A stretch of 10,103 nucleotides of DNA from positions 1 through 10,103 of the forward strand of contig CANKSK010000021.1 in assembly GCA_947485425.1 (NCBI GenBank), in the 5' to 3' direction. A program made the position numbers and the translations under genes. The DNA comes from Bacteroidota bacterium. Lineage in GTDB: Bacteria > Bacteroidota > Bacteroidia > AKYH767-A > CANKSK01. Shown piece after piece: positions 1 to 6,853 of this stretch. The notes beneath the pieces were generated by a model. It was not told the origin of the DNA, searched no databases, and saw only the letters and a program-made list of their open reading frames with translations. Numbering within the stretch: position 1 is the first letter of the stretch; the number at the start of each line of letters is the position of its first letter.

Positions 1-990
1 CATCTCGGTGAGCAGCTGATTTAAGGTGCTCTCTCTTTCGTCATTGGCACCGGTATAAAAGGTATTTTTTCCTCTTGATCTGCCAACGGCATCAATCTCA
101 TCAATGAAGATGATGCTTGGCGATTTTTCTTTTGCTTTGCTGAACAAATCGCGGACGCGAGAAGCCCCCACGCCGACAAACATTTCTACAAAGGCAGAAC
201 CGGATACAGAAAAAAATGGCACCTGTGCCTCTCCTGCCACGGCTTTTGCGAGAAGCGTTTTTCCGGTACCGGGAGGCCCTACAATGATGACCCCTTTGGG
301 AATCTGCGCCCCCAGTCGGGTATAGGCCTGTGGATCTTTCAAAAAATCAACAATCTCTTTGATCTCTACCTTGGCTTCATCCAAGCCGGCCACATCATTA
401 AAGGTGATCTGGCTGGTATCCTCCTTTTTAAACAAGGTAGCGGTAGACTTGCCGAAATTAAATACTGAATGATCTCCGTTGGCACGCATACTCCGCGAAG
501 CATATTGCCAGAAAAATACCAACAATACAATGGGTATCATCCAAGGTAATATGTCGTTGATGAAGTGTGTCCTTTTGACATATACCACACTCATTTTTTC
601 ATTTTCCAAAAAATCTTTTTGTGCCGCTTCCAACTTATTTTCAAAGGATTCTACTGAACCGATGGTAAAGGTATAATGCGGTCCAGGATGGATACCTTTG
701 CCGATAAAGTTTTTAAAGACATTGCTAAATGCGGTATCTGTGCTGAAACTTTTTTTGATAAACACTTCCGCCAATTCATGGTTGACGATCTGTATTTTTT
801 CAACGGCATGTCTTTTCAACATGTTGTTTGCAAAATTCTGCCAGGTAATTTCTTTTACAGAAGGTATGGACTGATACAAAAATAAAAACAAGATGATAAA
901 AACCATATACCACCAATAGGGAGAAATGTGGAAAGATTTTTTGGGCACTTCAGGAGAAGGCACTTTTTTCTGTTTATTTTTTTTCATCAT
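1..990 (-). CDS. ftsH: ATP-dependent zinc metalloprotease FtsH (partial, 3' end beyond window)
   Basis: Membrane-anchored AAA+ protease that extracts and degrades membrane and soluble substrates. The first 330 codons are present and open to base 1. In order: a Lys-rich cytoplasmic N-terminus (about 1-22), TM1 (about 25-40), an extracytoplasmic domain, TM2 (about 147-164), then the AAA module with DVAGLDEAK (199-207), Walker A GPPGTGKT (238-245), the pore loop FVG (271-273), Walker B IIFIDEID (293-300, D297/E298) and [12 protein letters not shown] (316-327). The HExxH zinc site lies outside the window, so proteolytic competence cannot be checked. Walker A sits about 40 residues later than in E. 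coli FtsH because of the longer N-terminus. The start is the first of two consecutive ATGs; a purine run (999-1011) lies 9-21 nt upstream and could serve as ribosome-binding site. It follows polX by 51 nt with no terminator between, so co-transcription is likely. Confidence 0.97.
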   Translation of the reverse strand, partial: MMKKNKQKKVPSPEVPKKSFHISPYWWYMVFIILFLFLYQSIPSVKEITWQNFANNMLKRHAVEKIQIVNHELAEVFIKKSFSTDTAFSNVFKNFIGKGIHPGPHYTFTIGSVESFENKLEAAQKDFLENEKMSVVYVKRTHFINDILPWMIPIVLLVFFWQYASRSMRANGDHSVFNFGKSTATLFKKEDTSQITFNDVAGLDEAKVEIKEIVDFLKDPQAYTRLGAQIPKGVIIVGPPGTGKTLLAKAVAGEAQVPFFSVSGSAFVEMFVGVGASRVRDLFSKAKEKSPSIIFIDEIDAVGRSRGKNTFYTGANDERESTLNQLLTEM

Positions 991-1041
991 GGATTCTGCC
1001 CTTCCCCCCTTCTGCGAGGGCTCGTTTATGGAGCGGGCGGA

Positions 1042-2814
1042 TTAGATTTTTTCGATTAAAAGCCGGCGTTTTTGAAACACAAAATCTTCGATGGCATTCC
1101 ATGAAGCGGTATTGAGAATATCTTCTTTTTTACATCCTGCTCTTCTAGCCATATATACACCCTGCTGCATATAGGCAAAATGCTGCGGCTGATGGCTATC
1201 GGTGCTGATGGTTAGCTTGACACCTGCATGGATGGCTTGGCGTGCCCATTCATCATTCAAATCCATCCTATCGGGCTGGGCATTGATTTCCATGGCCGTT
1301 CCGGTTTGTGCCGCTACTTGAAAAACTTTTTTCCAATCGACAGGATAGGCCTCTCTTTTTCCGATGAGGCGGCCGCTTGGATGACCGATGCAACAGACAA
1401 ATTCATTTTTACATGCGGCAATTATTCGTTGCGTATTGTCATGCTTAAAATCTGAATGAATGGAGGCACACACCCAATCAAATCGCGAAAGCAAATCATC
1501 GGGTAAGTCGAGTGTACCATCAGAAAGAATATCAACCTCTACCCCTGATTTGACGAAACTTTTCCCCAATTTTTTGTTGACAGATTTTATTTCTTCGAAT
1601 TGTTTTTCAAAATCTTTGACATCCATGCCTCCTGCGATGCGCTGGGAAACAGAATGGTCGGTTATGACAATGTATTCATACGTATAATTTTTCAATACAT
1701 ACGTAGCGATCTCTTCGATGCTCATGGTCCCATCGCTCCCGCTGCTATGCATTTGCATATCGCCTTTGATATCTTTCCAATCGATTAATCGTGGGATGGC
1801 ATATTGAGAGGCCAGCTCCCATTCGTTTTTATTTTCGCGCAGCTCAGGAGGTATCCACTGATAGCCCATCAGGGTATACATTTCTGTTTCGGTGCTACCG
1901 GCTAGTTTCTGATGGTCTTTGACATCAAAAATTCCGTATTCATTGATTTTCCATCCCCTTTCTTTGGCAAGGGTTCGCAGCTGCACATTGTGCTCTTTGG
2001 ATCCTGTTGAATAGATCCAAGCGGCTCCCCATTCTGATTCATCAACAAGTCGTAAATCCACTTGTCGGTTCAGATCTTGCACCAGAATGCTGGCCTTGGT
2101 TTCGCCTTTCATGAGCACGGTTTCTTTCTCATCGAGTCCGGTGAAAGCAGCCATAATTTTTTTGCGGTCTTTGGGAAGGCAGGCGATAAGGATATCGATA
2201 TCCCCGATGGTCTCCTTGCCTCTTCGGATGCTTCCTGCTAGCGCTATCTGACGCACTTCGCGCAAGCTTTTCAGCTCTGCCAGGATGCGCTCGCCGATGG
2301 ACATGGCATCAAACAAAGAGATGCGGTCTTTGGCGACTTTAAAAAGTTTTAGGCCACGCAGCATATTCTCTACTTTTTTCTCTCCAAAGCCTTTGAGCAG
2401 GTCTACCTTCCCCAGCTCAATGGCCTGCACCAAATCGGTTTGGGTCTGGATGCCGAGTTCCTGATGCAGCTGCCGAAGCGATTGCGGACCAAAGCCCGAA
2501 ACATGCATCAACTCCAAGAGTTCATAAGGAACTTCCTTCCTTAAATCGGTATGTCGTTTGATTTTTCCGGTGCGGATATATTCATCGATATCCTCTGAAA
2601 TACTGTCACCCACACCGGGAATATCCTCCAAAAGATGCGATTTCAAATATGAGCGCACGTCTTCCGTCAAGCCCTCAACTCCTTTTGCCGCCTTGCCATA
2701 AGCCAAGGCACGAAAACGATTTCCTCCACCCAGGTAACGATACATTGCGGATATTTCATACAACTTGCGCGATAATGCGCGATTCAATTCAAACATATGC
2801 CTACATTTTTCCAT
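1042..2814 (-). CDS. polX: DNA polymerase/3'-5' exonuclease PolX (PolX core + PHP domain)
   Basis: Family-X DNA polymerase for gap filling in base-excision and end repair, with a C-terminal PHP nuclease domain; 590 aa, usual for bacterial PolX. Visible in order: the N-terminal 8-kDa helix-hairpin-helix region (about 8-85, DIPGVGDSI 64-72); a second HhH (about 100-150, VSGFGPQSL and KGFGEKK); palm/nucleotidyltransferase motif GSIRRG...GDIDIL with D205 and D207 and a third acidic residue D253 (QVDLRLV); YSTGSKEHN (269-277); then the PHP domain with GDMQMHSSGSDG (351-362), TDHS (385-388), GVEVDIL (424-430), SIHSD (451-455), GHPSGR (477-482) and STDSH (537-541). The first residue of the usual HxH pair is Gln354. 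The start is taken as the ATG at 2814; an in-frame ATG at codon 7 (2796) would also work and loses no domain. It lies upstream of ftsH and probably shares its transcript. No convincing promoter was found; an imperfect -7 (AACATTTG, 2859-2866) lies upstream. Confidence 0.96.
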   Translation of the reverse strand: MEKCRHMFELNRALSRKLYEISAMYRYLGGGNRFRALAYGKAAKGVEGLTEDVRSYLKSHLLEDIPGVGDSISEDIDEYIRTGKIKRHTDLRKEVPYELLELMHVSGFGPQSLRQLHQELGIQTQTDLVQAIELGKVDLLKGFGEKKVENMLRGLKLFKVAKDRISLFDAMSIGERILAELKSLREVRQIALAGSIRRGKETIGDIDILIACLPKDRKKIMAAFTGLDEKETVLMKGETKASILVQDLNRQVDLRLVDESEWGAAWIYSTGSKEHNVQLRTLAKERGWKINEYGIFDVKDHQKLAGSTETEMYTLMGYQWIPPELRENKNEWELASQYAIPRLIDWKDIKGDMQMHSSGSDGTMSIEEIATYVLKNYTYEYIVITDHSVSQRIAGGMDVKDFEKQFEEIKSVNKKLGKSFVKSGVEVDILSDGTLDLPDDLLSRFDWVCASIHSDFKHDNTQRIIAACKNEFVCCIGHPSGRLIGKREAYPVDWKKVFQVAAQTGTAMEINAQPDRMDLNDEWARQAIHAGVKLTISTDSHQPQHFAYMQQGVYMARRAGCKKEDILNTASWNAIEDFVFQKRRLLIEKI

Positions 2815-2926
2815 AAATAAACGACTTACCGTCGCCTTTATGAATGATGAAAAGCAGTCAAATGTTTGTTATATATCACAAGGTATGCTTACACCGTTTT
2901 TTAGCTGCGTATGTTCAGAAAAAAAT

Positions 2927-3013
2927 TTAATTCAAGGCGTTCAAGAGCTGCGACAAATCGGCAAATGCCTTCTCCAATTCTTCTAGATGAATTTGTTGGC
3001 TATCATCATCCAT
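2927..3013 (-). CDS. possible 28-codon micro-ORF, unknown function
   Basis: In the 378-nt gap between polX and the dioxygenase gene there is an ATG-to-TAA frame of 28 residues starting MDDDSQQIHLEELEKAF and ending LSQLLNALN. It is acidic and amphipathic, with leucines spaced as in a short coiled coil. An in-frame stop lies 15 nt upstream, so it is not the end of a longer gene in this sequence. There is no ribosome-binding site and no family is recognised. The orderly composition is the only support and chance is quite possible. The rest of the gap (2815-2926) shows nothing further that I can name. Confidence 0.2.
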   Translation of the reverse strand: MDDDSQQIHLEELEKAFADLSQLLNALN

Positions 3014-3108
3014 GAAAAAATAAAATCAAACCACAGTATATCATCAAACACTATTGCTATGACCATAAAATCACATAAAACTTTTTAAACATTATTTTTT
3101 GTTAAGGC

Positions 3109-3138
3109 TTTGTATTTAGGCATTTCAAACTATTTTTG
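3109..3138 (+). promoter_or_regulatory. Bacteroidota-type promoter for the dioxygenase gene
   Basis: TTTG at 3109-3112, an 18-bp spacer, then TATTTTTG at 3131-3138, matching the Bacteroidota -33/-7 pattern (TTTG, about 19 bp, TAnnTTTG). Transcription would begin near 3145, giving a leader of roughly 48 nt before the ATG at 3193. Predicted by pattern only. Confidence 0.55.
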
Positions 3139-3192
3139 TGAGGGTAAGATGCAAAGAAAAATACATCCTATAAAAAAACAAACCCAAGCATC

Positions 3193-4080
3193 ATGAACCG
3201 AAAATCCTTCCTTCAATCCCTGGGCCTACTTACCTTAACCACAACAAGCATGAAAGTAAATGCACTGCATACGCTCAGTCAATCGCTCAGGCCAACGGCC
3301 CGCATGCCGGTATTGTTTTTCGGACATGGCAGCCCGATGAATGCCTTGGAGAACAATGTGTTCACCCAAAAGTGGAATGACATAGGCGCCCAGATACCCA
3401 AGCCGCAAGCGGTGTTGTGCATTTCTGCACATTGGGAAACCAAGGGTACTTTTGTAACGGCCATGCCCAACCCCAAGACGATACATGATTTTGGCGGGTT
3501 TCCGGAAGCTTTGTTTCAGGTGCAATATCCAGCCCCGGGCAATCCGGCATTGGCATCAGAGGTCAAGCATCTCATCAAAAAAACGGAGGTAGGTCTCAAT
3601 GAAGATTGGGGCCTTGACCATGGCACCTGGAGTGTGGTAAAACATTTGTATCCACAAGCCGATATTCCTGTTTTGCAAATGAGTCTTGATTACTCACAAG
3701 CACCCGCCTATCACTATGCATTGGCCAAAGAGCTGGCGGAGCTTCGCGACAAAGGCGTGCTCATCATGGGCAGTGGAAACATCGTGCACAACCTGCGGTT
3801 GATAGCCTGGGATCAAATGCATACGCCCGGATATGGATTTGATTGGGCTTTGGAAGCCAATGAGAAGATGAAAAAAATGATGCTTGCAGGAGATCACACC
3901 GCATTGATTAACTACAAAACCTTGGGAAAGGCCTTTGAGCTCGCGATCCCATCACCGGATCACTATCTGCCCTTGCTTTATATCCTCGCTCTGCAAAAAG
4001 CAAACGAAAAAATATCCATTTTCAATGATCAAGCAATGATGGGCTCCCTAACCATGACCTCCTTGCAAATAGGAGATTAA
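3193..4080 (+). CDS. ygiD: 4,5-DOPA dioxygenase extradiol (LigB/YgiD-type ring-opening dioxygenase) with N-terminal export signal
   Basis: Class III extradiol dioxygenase fold; relatives open catechol rings such as L-DOPA using a mononuclear metal. The 295 aa hold the family signature histidines: GHGSPM (H45), SAHWE (H80), DHGTWS (H143), GNIVHN (H199) and SPDHYLP (H257). The H45/H80/H199 spacing fits the metal-ligand set of the E. coli YgiD structure (His22, His57, His177) shifted by 22-23 residues, which equals the extra N-terminus here. That extension reads NRKSFLQ followed by a hydrophobic stretch and VNA (22-24), resembling a Tat signal with RK in place of RR, or an ordinary signal peptide. 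E. coli YgiD has no such extension, so this copy is probably exported. The true substrate is unknown; other aromatic diols are possible. It stands alone with its own promoter and converges on the SPFH gene 37 nt downstream. Confidence 0.93.
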   Translation: MNRKSFLQSLGLLTLTTTSMKVNALHTLSQSLRPTARMPVLFFGHGSPMNALENNVFTQKWNDIGAQIPKPQAVLCISAHWETKGTFVTAMPNPKTIHDFGGFPEALFQVQYPAPGNPALASEVKHLIKKTEVGLNEDWGLDHGTWSVVKHLYPQADIPVLQMSLDYSQAPAYHYALAKELAELRDKGVLIMGSGNIVHNLRLIAWDQMHTPGYGFDWALEANEKMKKMMLAGDHTALINYKTLGKAFELAIPSPDHYLPLLYILALQKANEKISIFNDQAMMGSLTMTSLQIGD

Positions 4081-4117
4081 ACAAAGATATTAAAAACTTC
4101 CCAACAAGAAAAAGCCT

Positions 4118-5023
4118 CTACTTATCGCTAAGCATAAAAGAAGTTCCTTTGCTATTTCCCATAATGATCACCTTGGCATTGGGTGAAGTAGCAATTTCTT
4201 TATTGGCTTTAATCATTTCATATTGCAATTGTTTATCGCTTAAACCAGTGCTTAAGATCTTCTGATAATCGGCAATCCCTTGCGCTTCTACCCTTTTGCG
4301 TTCAGCTTCTTGTTTTTCTTTTTGCAAGACAAATTCCATTTTTTGTGCATCCTGTTCGGCATTGATTTTGGATTCGATAGAAGATTTTACCGATACAGGA
4401 AGGGTAATGTTGCGCACGAGCAGTTGTTCTAAAAACAATCCCCTTTCTTTAAAATCTTTTTCGATGCTTTTAAAAATTTTCGCTTGAAATTCATCTCTTT
4501 TCACAGAGTACAAAGAAACCGCATCATAATACACGGCATTGTCCCTGATTTTCGTTCTGGTGATGGGCCTCACGATGGTGTTTTTATAGTCTATACCTAT
4601 TTCTTTCAAGATACGAGGCGCTTCAGAGGGTACCACCCGAAATAAAACCGTGAGATCGATTACTACTTCAAGACCATCTGCGGTAAGCACGCGTATGGCA
4701 TCATCACCGGCCTTATCTCCTTCATCATGCACACTAGACATGGTGTAATTTTGTGTTTTGATGTCAAACGTTTTTACCTCAATGAGGGGGTTAACGATAT
4801 TTAAACCGCTTTCCAGCACCCGGGGATTCACCTTTCCAAACAAACTTTGAACGCCGAGTTCTCCGGCATCTATTTGCTTGATGCTTAAAAATCCCAAACC
4901 CACAACGATCACCAAAATACCGGCTATATTGATTAAAGAGATATAAGGAACGATTTGATATTGGGTTCTTGCATAAAACCTAGCAAACAAAAGAATGATG
5001 ATACCGATAGCGATGTATAACAT
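4118..5023 (-). CDS. SPFH/prohibitin-like membrane protein
   Basis: Prohibitin/band-7 protein. Such proteins build ring-shaped membrane scaffolds and often modulate FtsH-type proteases (known for the family; not shown for this copy). From the ATG at 5023 it is 301 aa; the frame also reaches back to a TTG at 5056 (312 aa, adding SFNHFLKKIL before that ATG). I prefer ATG because TTG starts are rare in this phylum, though the extra KK would give a normal N-in first helix. In the longer numbering: TM1 about 10-27, TM2 about 36-58, SPFH domain about 60-225 beginning IDAGELGVQSLFGKV, then a charged coiled coil (about 222-262, with QKEKQEAERKRVEAQG), ending hydrophilic. Two membrane segments before the SPFH domain are unusual; classical prohibitins have one. 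It lies about 3 kb from ftsH on the same strand but in a separate unit. No terminator hairpin is visible in the 37 nt shared with the convergent dioxygenase gene. Confidence 0.92.
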   Translation of the reverse strand: MLYIAIGIIILLFARFYARTQYQIVPYISLINIAGILVIVVGLGFLSIKQIDAGELGVQSLFGKVNPRVLESGLNIVNPLIEVKTFDIKTQNYTMSSVHDEGDKAGDDAIRVLTADGLEVVIDLTVLFRVVPSEAPRILKEIGIDYKNTIVRPITRTKIRDNAVYYDAVSLYSVKRDEFQAKIFKSIEKDFKERGLFLEQLLVRNITLPVSVKSSIESKINAEQDAQKMEFVLQKEKQEAERKRVEAQGIADYQKILSTGLSDKQLQYEMIKANKEIATSPNAKVIIMGNSKGTSFMLSDK

Positions 5024-5127
5024 GAGTATTTTTTTTAAAAAATGATTAAAGGACAATATTAACTAAAATTTCCTATTGCAAGTATTTTAACCTGATATAA
5101 TGAACATTTTAACCCAATCACGGCAAT

Positions 5128-5135
5128 CAAATATA
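5128..5135 (-). promoter_or_regulatory. candidate -7 element for the SPFH gene
   Basis: On the minus strand this reads TATATTTG, an exact TAnnTTTG match, 105 nt upstream of the ATG at 5023 (72 nt upstream of the TTG). No -33 TTG stands at the expected distance, so it is a weak call. Confidence 0.33.
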
Positions 5136-5251
5136 AGTCGAAAAAGAATCTTCTAAAAATAATTATCAAGAAGATGCAACCCTTTTGCTGAAAATCTCAT
5201 CTATGTAGTATATTGCCACCTTTTGTGAATTGCTTTTTAATTTGACATTCA

Positions 5252-5413
5252 ATGATACTCTTAAACGCCATCGTACATTCCTTATCAGGAAACAAAAACA
5301 GTCCTATCAGCCAGGAAGAAAAAGAAATTTTAGAAAAAACAAAGTCCTATCTAAAGGAAAAATGGAACATGATACGCATTGTGACCATATTGTATTTCCG
5401 TAATCTTTTTTAA
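5252..5413 (+). CDS. hypothetical 53-aa protein followed by its own terminator
   Basis: An ATG-to-TAA frame of 53 codons. It begins MILLNAIVHSLSGNKNS, continues with a charged helix-like segment (SQEEKEILEKTKSYLKEKW, about 20-38) and ends in a hydrophobic/basic tail (MIRIVTILYFRNLF, 40-53). I do not recognise the family. Support for a real gene is the codon-like composition and an intrinsic terminator 13 nt after the stop, in the same orientation, with no other plus-strand gene to use it. Against: short length, no clear ribosome-binding site, and only a poor promoter match upstream (TTTG 5184-5187, then TAGTATAT at 5206-5213). It could also be the remnant of a longer gene whose upstream part is lost. 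Confidence 0.35.
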   Translation: MILLNAIVHSLSGNKNSPISQEEKEILEKTKSYLKEKWNMIRIVTILYFRNLF

Positions 5414-5426
5414 GGATTGTTGCAAT

Positions 5427-5458
5427 GCCTTGCCGAAAGGCAAAGCTTTCTTTTTTTG
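5427..5458 (+). terminator. Rho-independent terminator after the 53-aa ORF
   Basis: Stem 5427-5434 (GCCTTGCC) pairs with 5439-5446 (GGCAAAGC) across a GAAA tetraloop, with one C/A mismatch, and runs straight into a U-rich tract (TTTCTTTTTTT, 5447-5457). The polarity is plus strand only. Confidence 0.65.
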
Positions 5459-5540
5459 TATTTCGAAGTCCTGATTTTTGCATTGGAAGAATTTGAAATC
5501 GCTAAGATCTCACTTTTTAGGAGAAAAATTGGCTTTTCAG

Positions 5541-5624
5541 ACCCTTTATGTAAAGATTTCACTACATTATACAAAAGTATGGCTTGGTTTCCAAACCCCT
5601 AATGTAAACATTTCACTACATTAT
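5541..5624 (+). repeat. two 30-bp direct repeats, 54 bp apart, each with an internal dyad
   Basis: Copies at 5541-5570 and 5595-5624 match at 27 of 30 positions and share the 15-mer ATTTCACTACATTAT. In the second copy TAATGTA (5600-5606) is the perfect complement of TACATTA (5617-5623) around a 10-nt loop; the first copy keeps the stem with one mismatch. Between them lie 24 unrelated bases. No coding frame explains them: the overlapping short ORFs have unconvincing composition. They could be paired operator sites, a small structured RNA or relics of a mobile repeat. Confidence 0.7.
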
Positions 5625-5626
5625 GG

Positions 5627-5680
5627 TGCATTCGTGTGGGTAAGAAAAAAGTGTTTAGGGCCCTGTTGACACGAACCGCA
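5627..5680. repeat. imperfect inverted repeat around an AGGGCCCT core
   Basis: TTCGTGT (5631-5637) is complementary to ACACGAA (5669-5675), with a further TGC/GCA pair outside (5627-5629 and 5678-5680). The loop contains the palindrome AGGGCCCT (5657-5664). It starts 2 bp after the paired 30-bp repeats and may belong to the same repeat cluster. No poly-T follows, so it is not a plain terminator. Confidence 0.3.
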
Positions 5681-5700
5681 TAAAGGCTACAGGAAAAAAC

Positions 5701-5760
5701 TTACACAGAGACATGTAGAGAAGTGCAAGGAGAAAAGTGTAGAGCAAAGGCAAGTGCATT
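5701..5760 (+). repeat. purine-rich 12-bp-period repeat of the CACAGAGA type
   Basis: Five consecutive 12-mers in loose register: TTACACAGAGAC, ATGTAGAGAAGT, GCAAGGAGAAAA, GTGTAGAGCAAA, GGCAAGTGCATT. With the ACGAACCGCATAAAGG just upstream (5671-5686), this resembles the degenerate 'CACAGAGACACAGAGA' intergenic repeats found in many unrelated bacterial genomes (from memory). Its minus strand gives the tell-tale spurious Cys/Leu-rich peptide (KCTCLCSTLFSLHF), which should not be annotated as a gene. The rest of 5414-5910 holds an IR CAATAGG/CCTATTG (5763-5769 and 5808-5814) and the next gene's promoter. Confidence 0.42.
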
Positions 5761-5825
5761 TGCAATAGGCTTTAAAAGATAGCAAGCGAAAAAAAACAAC
5801 ACAATATCCTATTGAATATTTTTCA

Positions 5826-5833
5826 TATATTTG
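5826..5833 (+). promoter_or_regulatory. candidate -7 element for the T9SS cargo gene
   Basis: TATATTTG is an exact TAnnTTTG match 77 nt upstream of the ATG at 5911. No TTG at the usual -33 distance. Transcription would start near 5840, giving an AT-rich leader of about 70 nt. Confidence 0.4.
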
Positions 5834-5910
5834 AATAGTGTAATCATTGACTATATCGTGGACAATGACAAAGAAAAATATCAAATGCATAAATACAAAT
5901 AAAACAAAGC

Positions 5911-6540
5911 ATGAAGAAGTTCCTTATAACCTTATCCATTTTGTTGTCCTGGTTTTATAAAGGCACTTTGGCACAAAACATTTCATGTGCAGACTTTTCC
6001 ATTGTTGCCATAAACCCTAGTCCTGGTGTTCCTGGAGAATATATGATAAGCATTCTATTTGCGGCTTCAAGCAATTCATTTGTCAACTATCCTTATGTGT
6101 CTGCATTGTTAGATAGCCATGGAGATACCCTTGCAAAGGGCCAATTAAATTATTTTGGACAGATTGGCGGTACGACACAGGATTATCCGGTATCACTAAC
6201 TGCTGGCATGATCGGGGCCACATTCACTCCCATTTTTATTCAGAATAACGACACCTGCTTGCTGAGTTTTCCTTCCGCTTCAGCCATAGCAGATGTTAAG
6301 ACTAAAAAAGGATTTATTTCAATAGGGCCCAACCCCATTTCAAATCACATCAACATAGATGTAGATGATGATTTTATGGGCGAAGGATATCAAGTAACCA
6401 ATACCATGGGCCAGGTGGTAATGAATGGAAAAATCTATTCAAAAAGCACAAAAATAGAATTGGGTCAAGTACCTAGGGGCATGTATCTGTTCAGTATTGG
6501 TGGAGACAAGAGAAATACTTTCAAAATAGTAAAGGAATAA
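5911..6540 (+). CDS. small secreted protein with type IX secretion C-terminal sorting domain
   Basis: A 209-aa exported protein. Residues 1-21 form a signal peptide (MKKF, hydrophobic core, cleavage near TLAQ). Residues about 23-125 form a beta-rich body with two cysteines (C26, C116) that could pair. Residues about 134-209 match the T9SS type A sorting domain: ISIGPNPISNHINIDV (136-151), YQVTNTMGQVV (160-170), then IELGQVPRGMYLFSI (182-196) and the terminal NTFKIVKE. In this pathway the protein crosses the inner membrane via Sec, then the outer membrane via the T9SS, and the tail is cleaved on surface attachment (family knowledge). The function of the body is not recognised; its length suggests a single small domain, binding or structural rather than enzymatic (inference). 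It appears monocistronic; no clear terminator follows. Confidence 0.9.
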   Translation: MKKFLITLSILLSWFYKGTLAQNISCADFSIVAINPSPGVPGEYMISILFAASSNSFVNYPYVSALLDSHGDTLAKGQLNYFGQIGGTTQDYPVSLTAGMIGATFTPIFIQNNDTCLLSFPSASAIADVKTKKGFISIGPNPISNHINIDVDDDFMGEGYQVTNTMGQVVMNGKIYSKSTKIELGQVPRGMYLFSIGGDKRNTFKIVKE

Positions 6541-6654
6541 GCTCTTCAAAACCATCAGCAGGCTTGTATTTATCCGATTTGTATTGCACATAAGACGCTG
6601 CGATGCTTTTCATTTTTTTATCCAACTCTTGAATTCATCCTTAGATGCATCCAT
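6521..6654 (-). pseudogene. possible frameshifted small ORF remnant
   Basis: On the minus strand, ATG at 6654 reads MDASKDEFKSWIKK and hits TGA within an A7 run (6613-6619). One extra A would join it to the overlapping frame from 6613, MKSIAASYVQYKSDKYKPAD followed by GFEELIPLLF, ending at 6521. The joined reading would be 44 aa, of normal codon-like composition, and would overlap the 3' end of the secreted-protein gene by 20 nt. No family is recognised. It may be a decayed gene, a homopolymer sequencing error or chance. The rest of the 384-nt gap (6541-6924) holds the palindrome and promoter listed separately. Confidence 0.22.
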
Positions 6655-6853
6655 ATTTGTAGCGTTGAACTTTCAAATAAAAACAGAGGTGATTCAAAAA
6701 AATGGACTACTGAAAAATGGATTTTTAAAATAGATTATTTTTCGAAAAGGTGCATGTTCATTTGCGCATAGCGTTTCCTAAGTAATAGCTTTGACAGCAA
6801 GCACTGATGCGCTGACAAAAAGGAAACAAACAGGAAAAAAATACATCGATGGG

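Noticed and set aside
2765-2986. 73-codon plus-strand ORF across the polX start
   Set aside because: It overlaps the well-supported 5' end of polX on the other strand and has no recognisable features.
4081-4117. A bidirectional terminator between the dioxygenase and SPFH genes
   Set aside because: No inverted repeat with a T-run could be found in these 37 bases.
5541-5624. A CRISPR array
   Set aside because: Only two units, imperfect copies, a single 24-bp spacer, and no cas genes in the window.
5417-5669. Two overlapping plus-strand ORFs of about 60 codons over the 30-bp repeats
   Set aside because: Both pass through the terminator region or the repeats in different frames, with low-quality composition; the nucleotide repeats explain the sequence better.
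5627-5680. Terminal inverted repeats of an insertion sequence
   Set aside because: The enclosed 31 bp hold no coding sequence, and no transposase or target-site duplication was seen nearby.
5687-5890. 67-codon minus-strand ORF rich in Cys, Phe and Leu
   Set aside because: Its peptide is the translation of the purine-rich CACAGAGA-like repeat and AT-rich DNA; composition is not protein-like and no start signal supports it.
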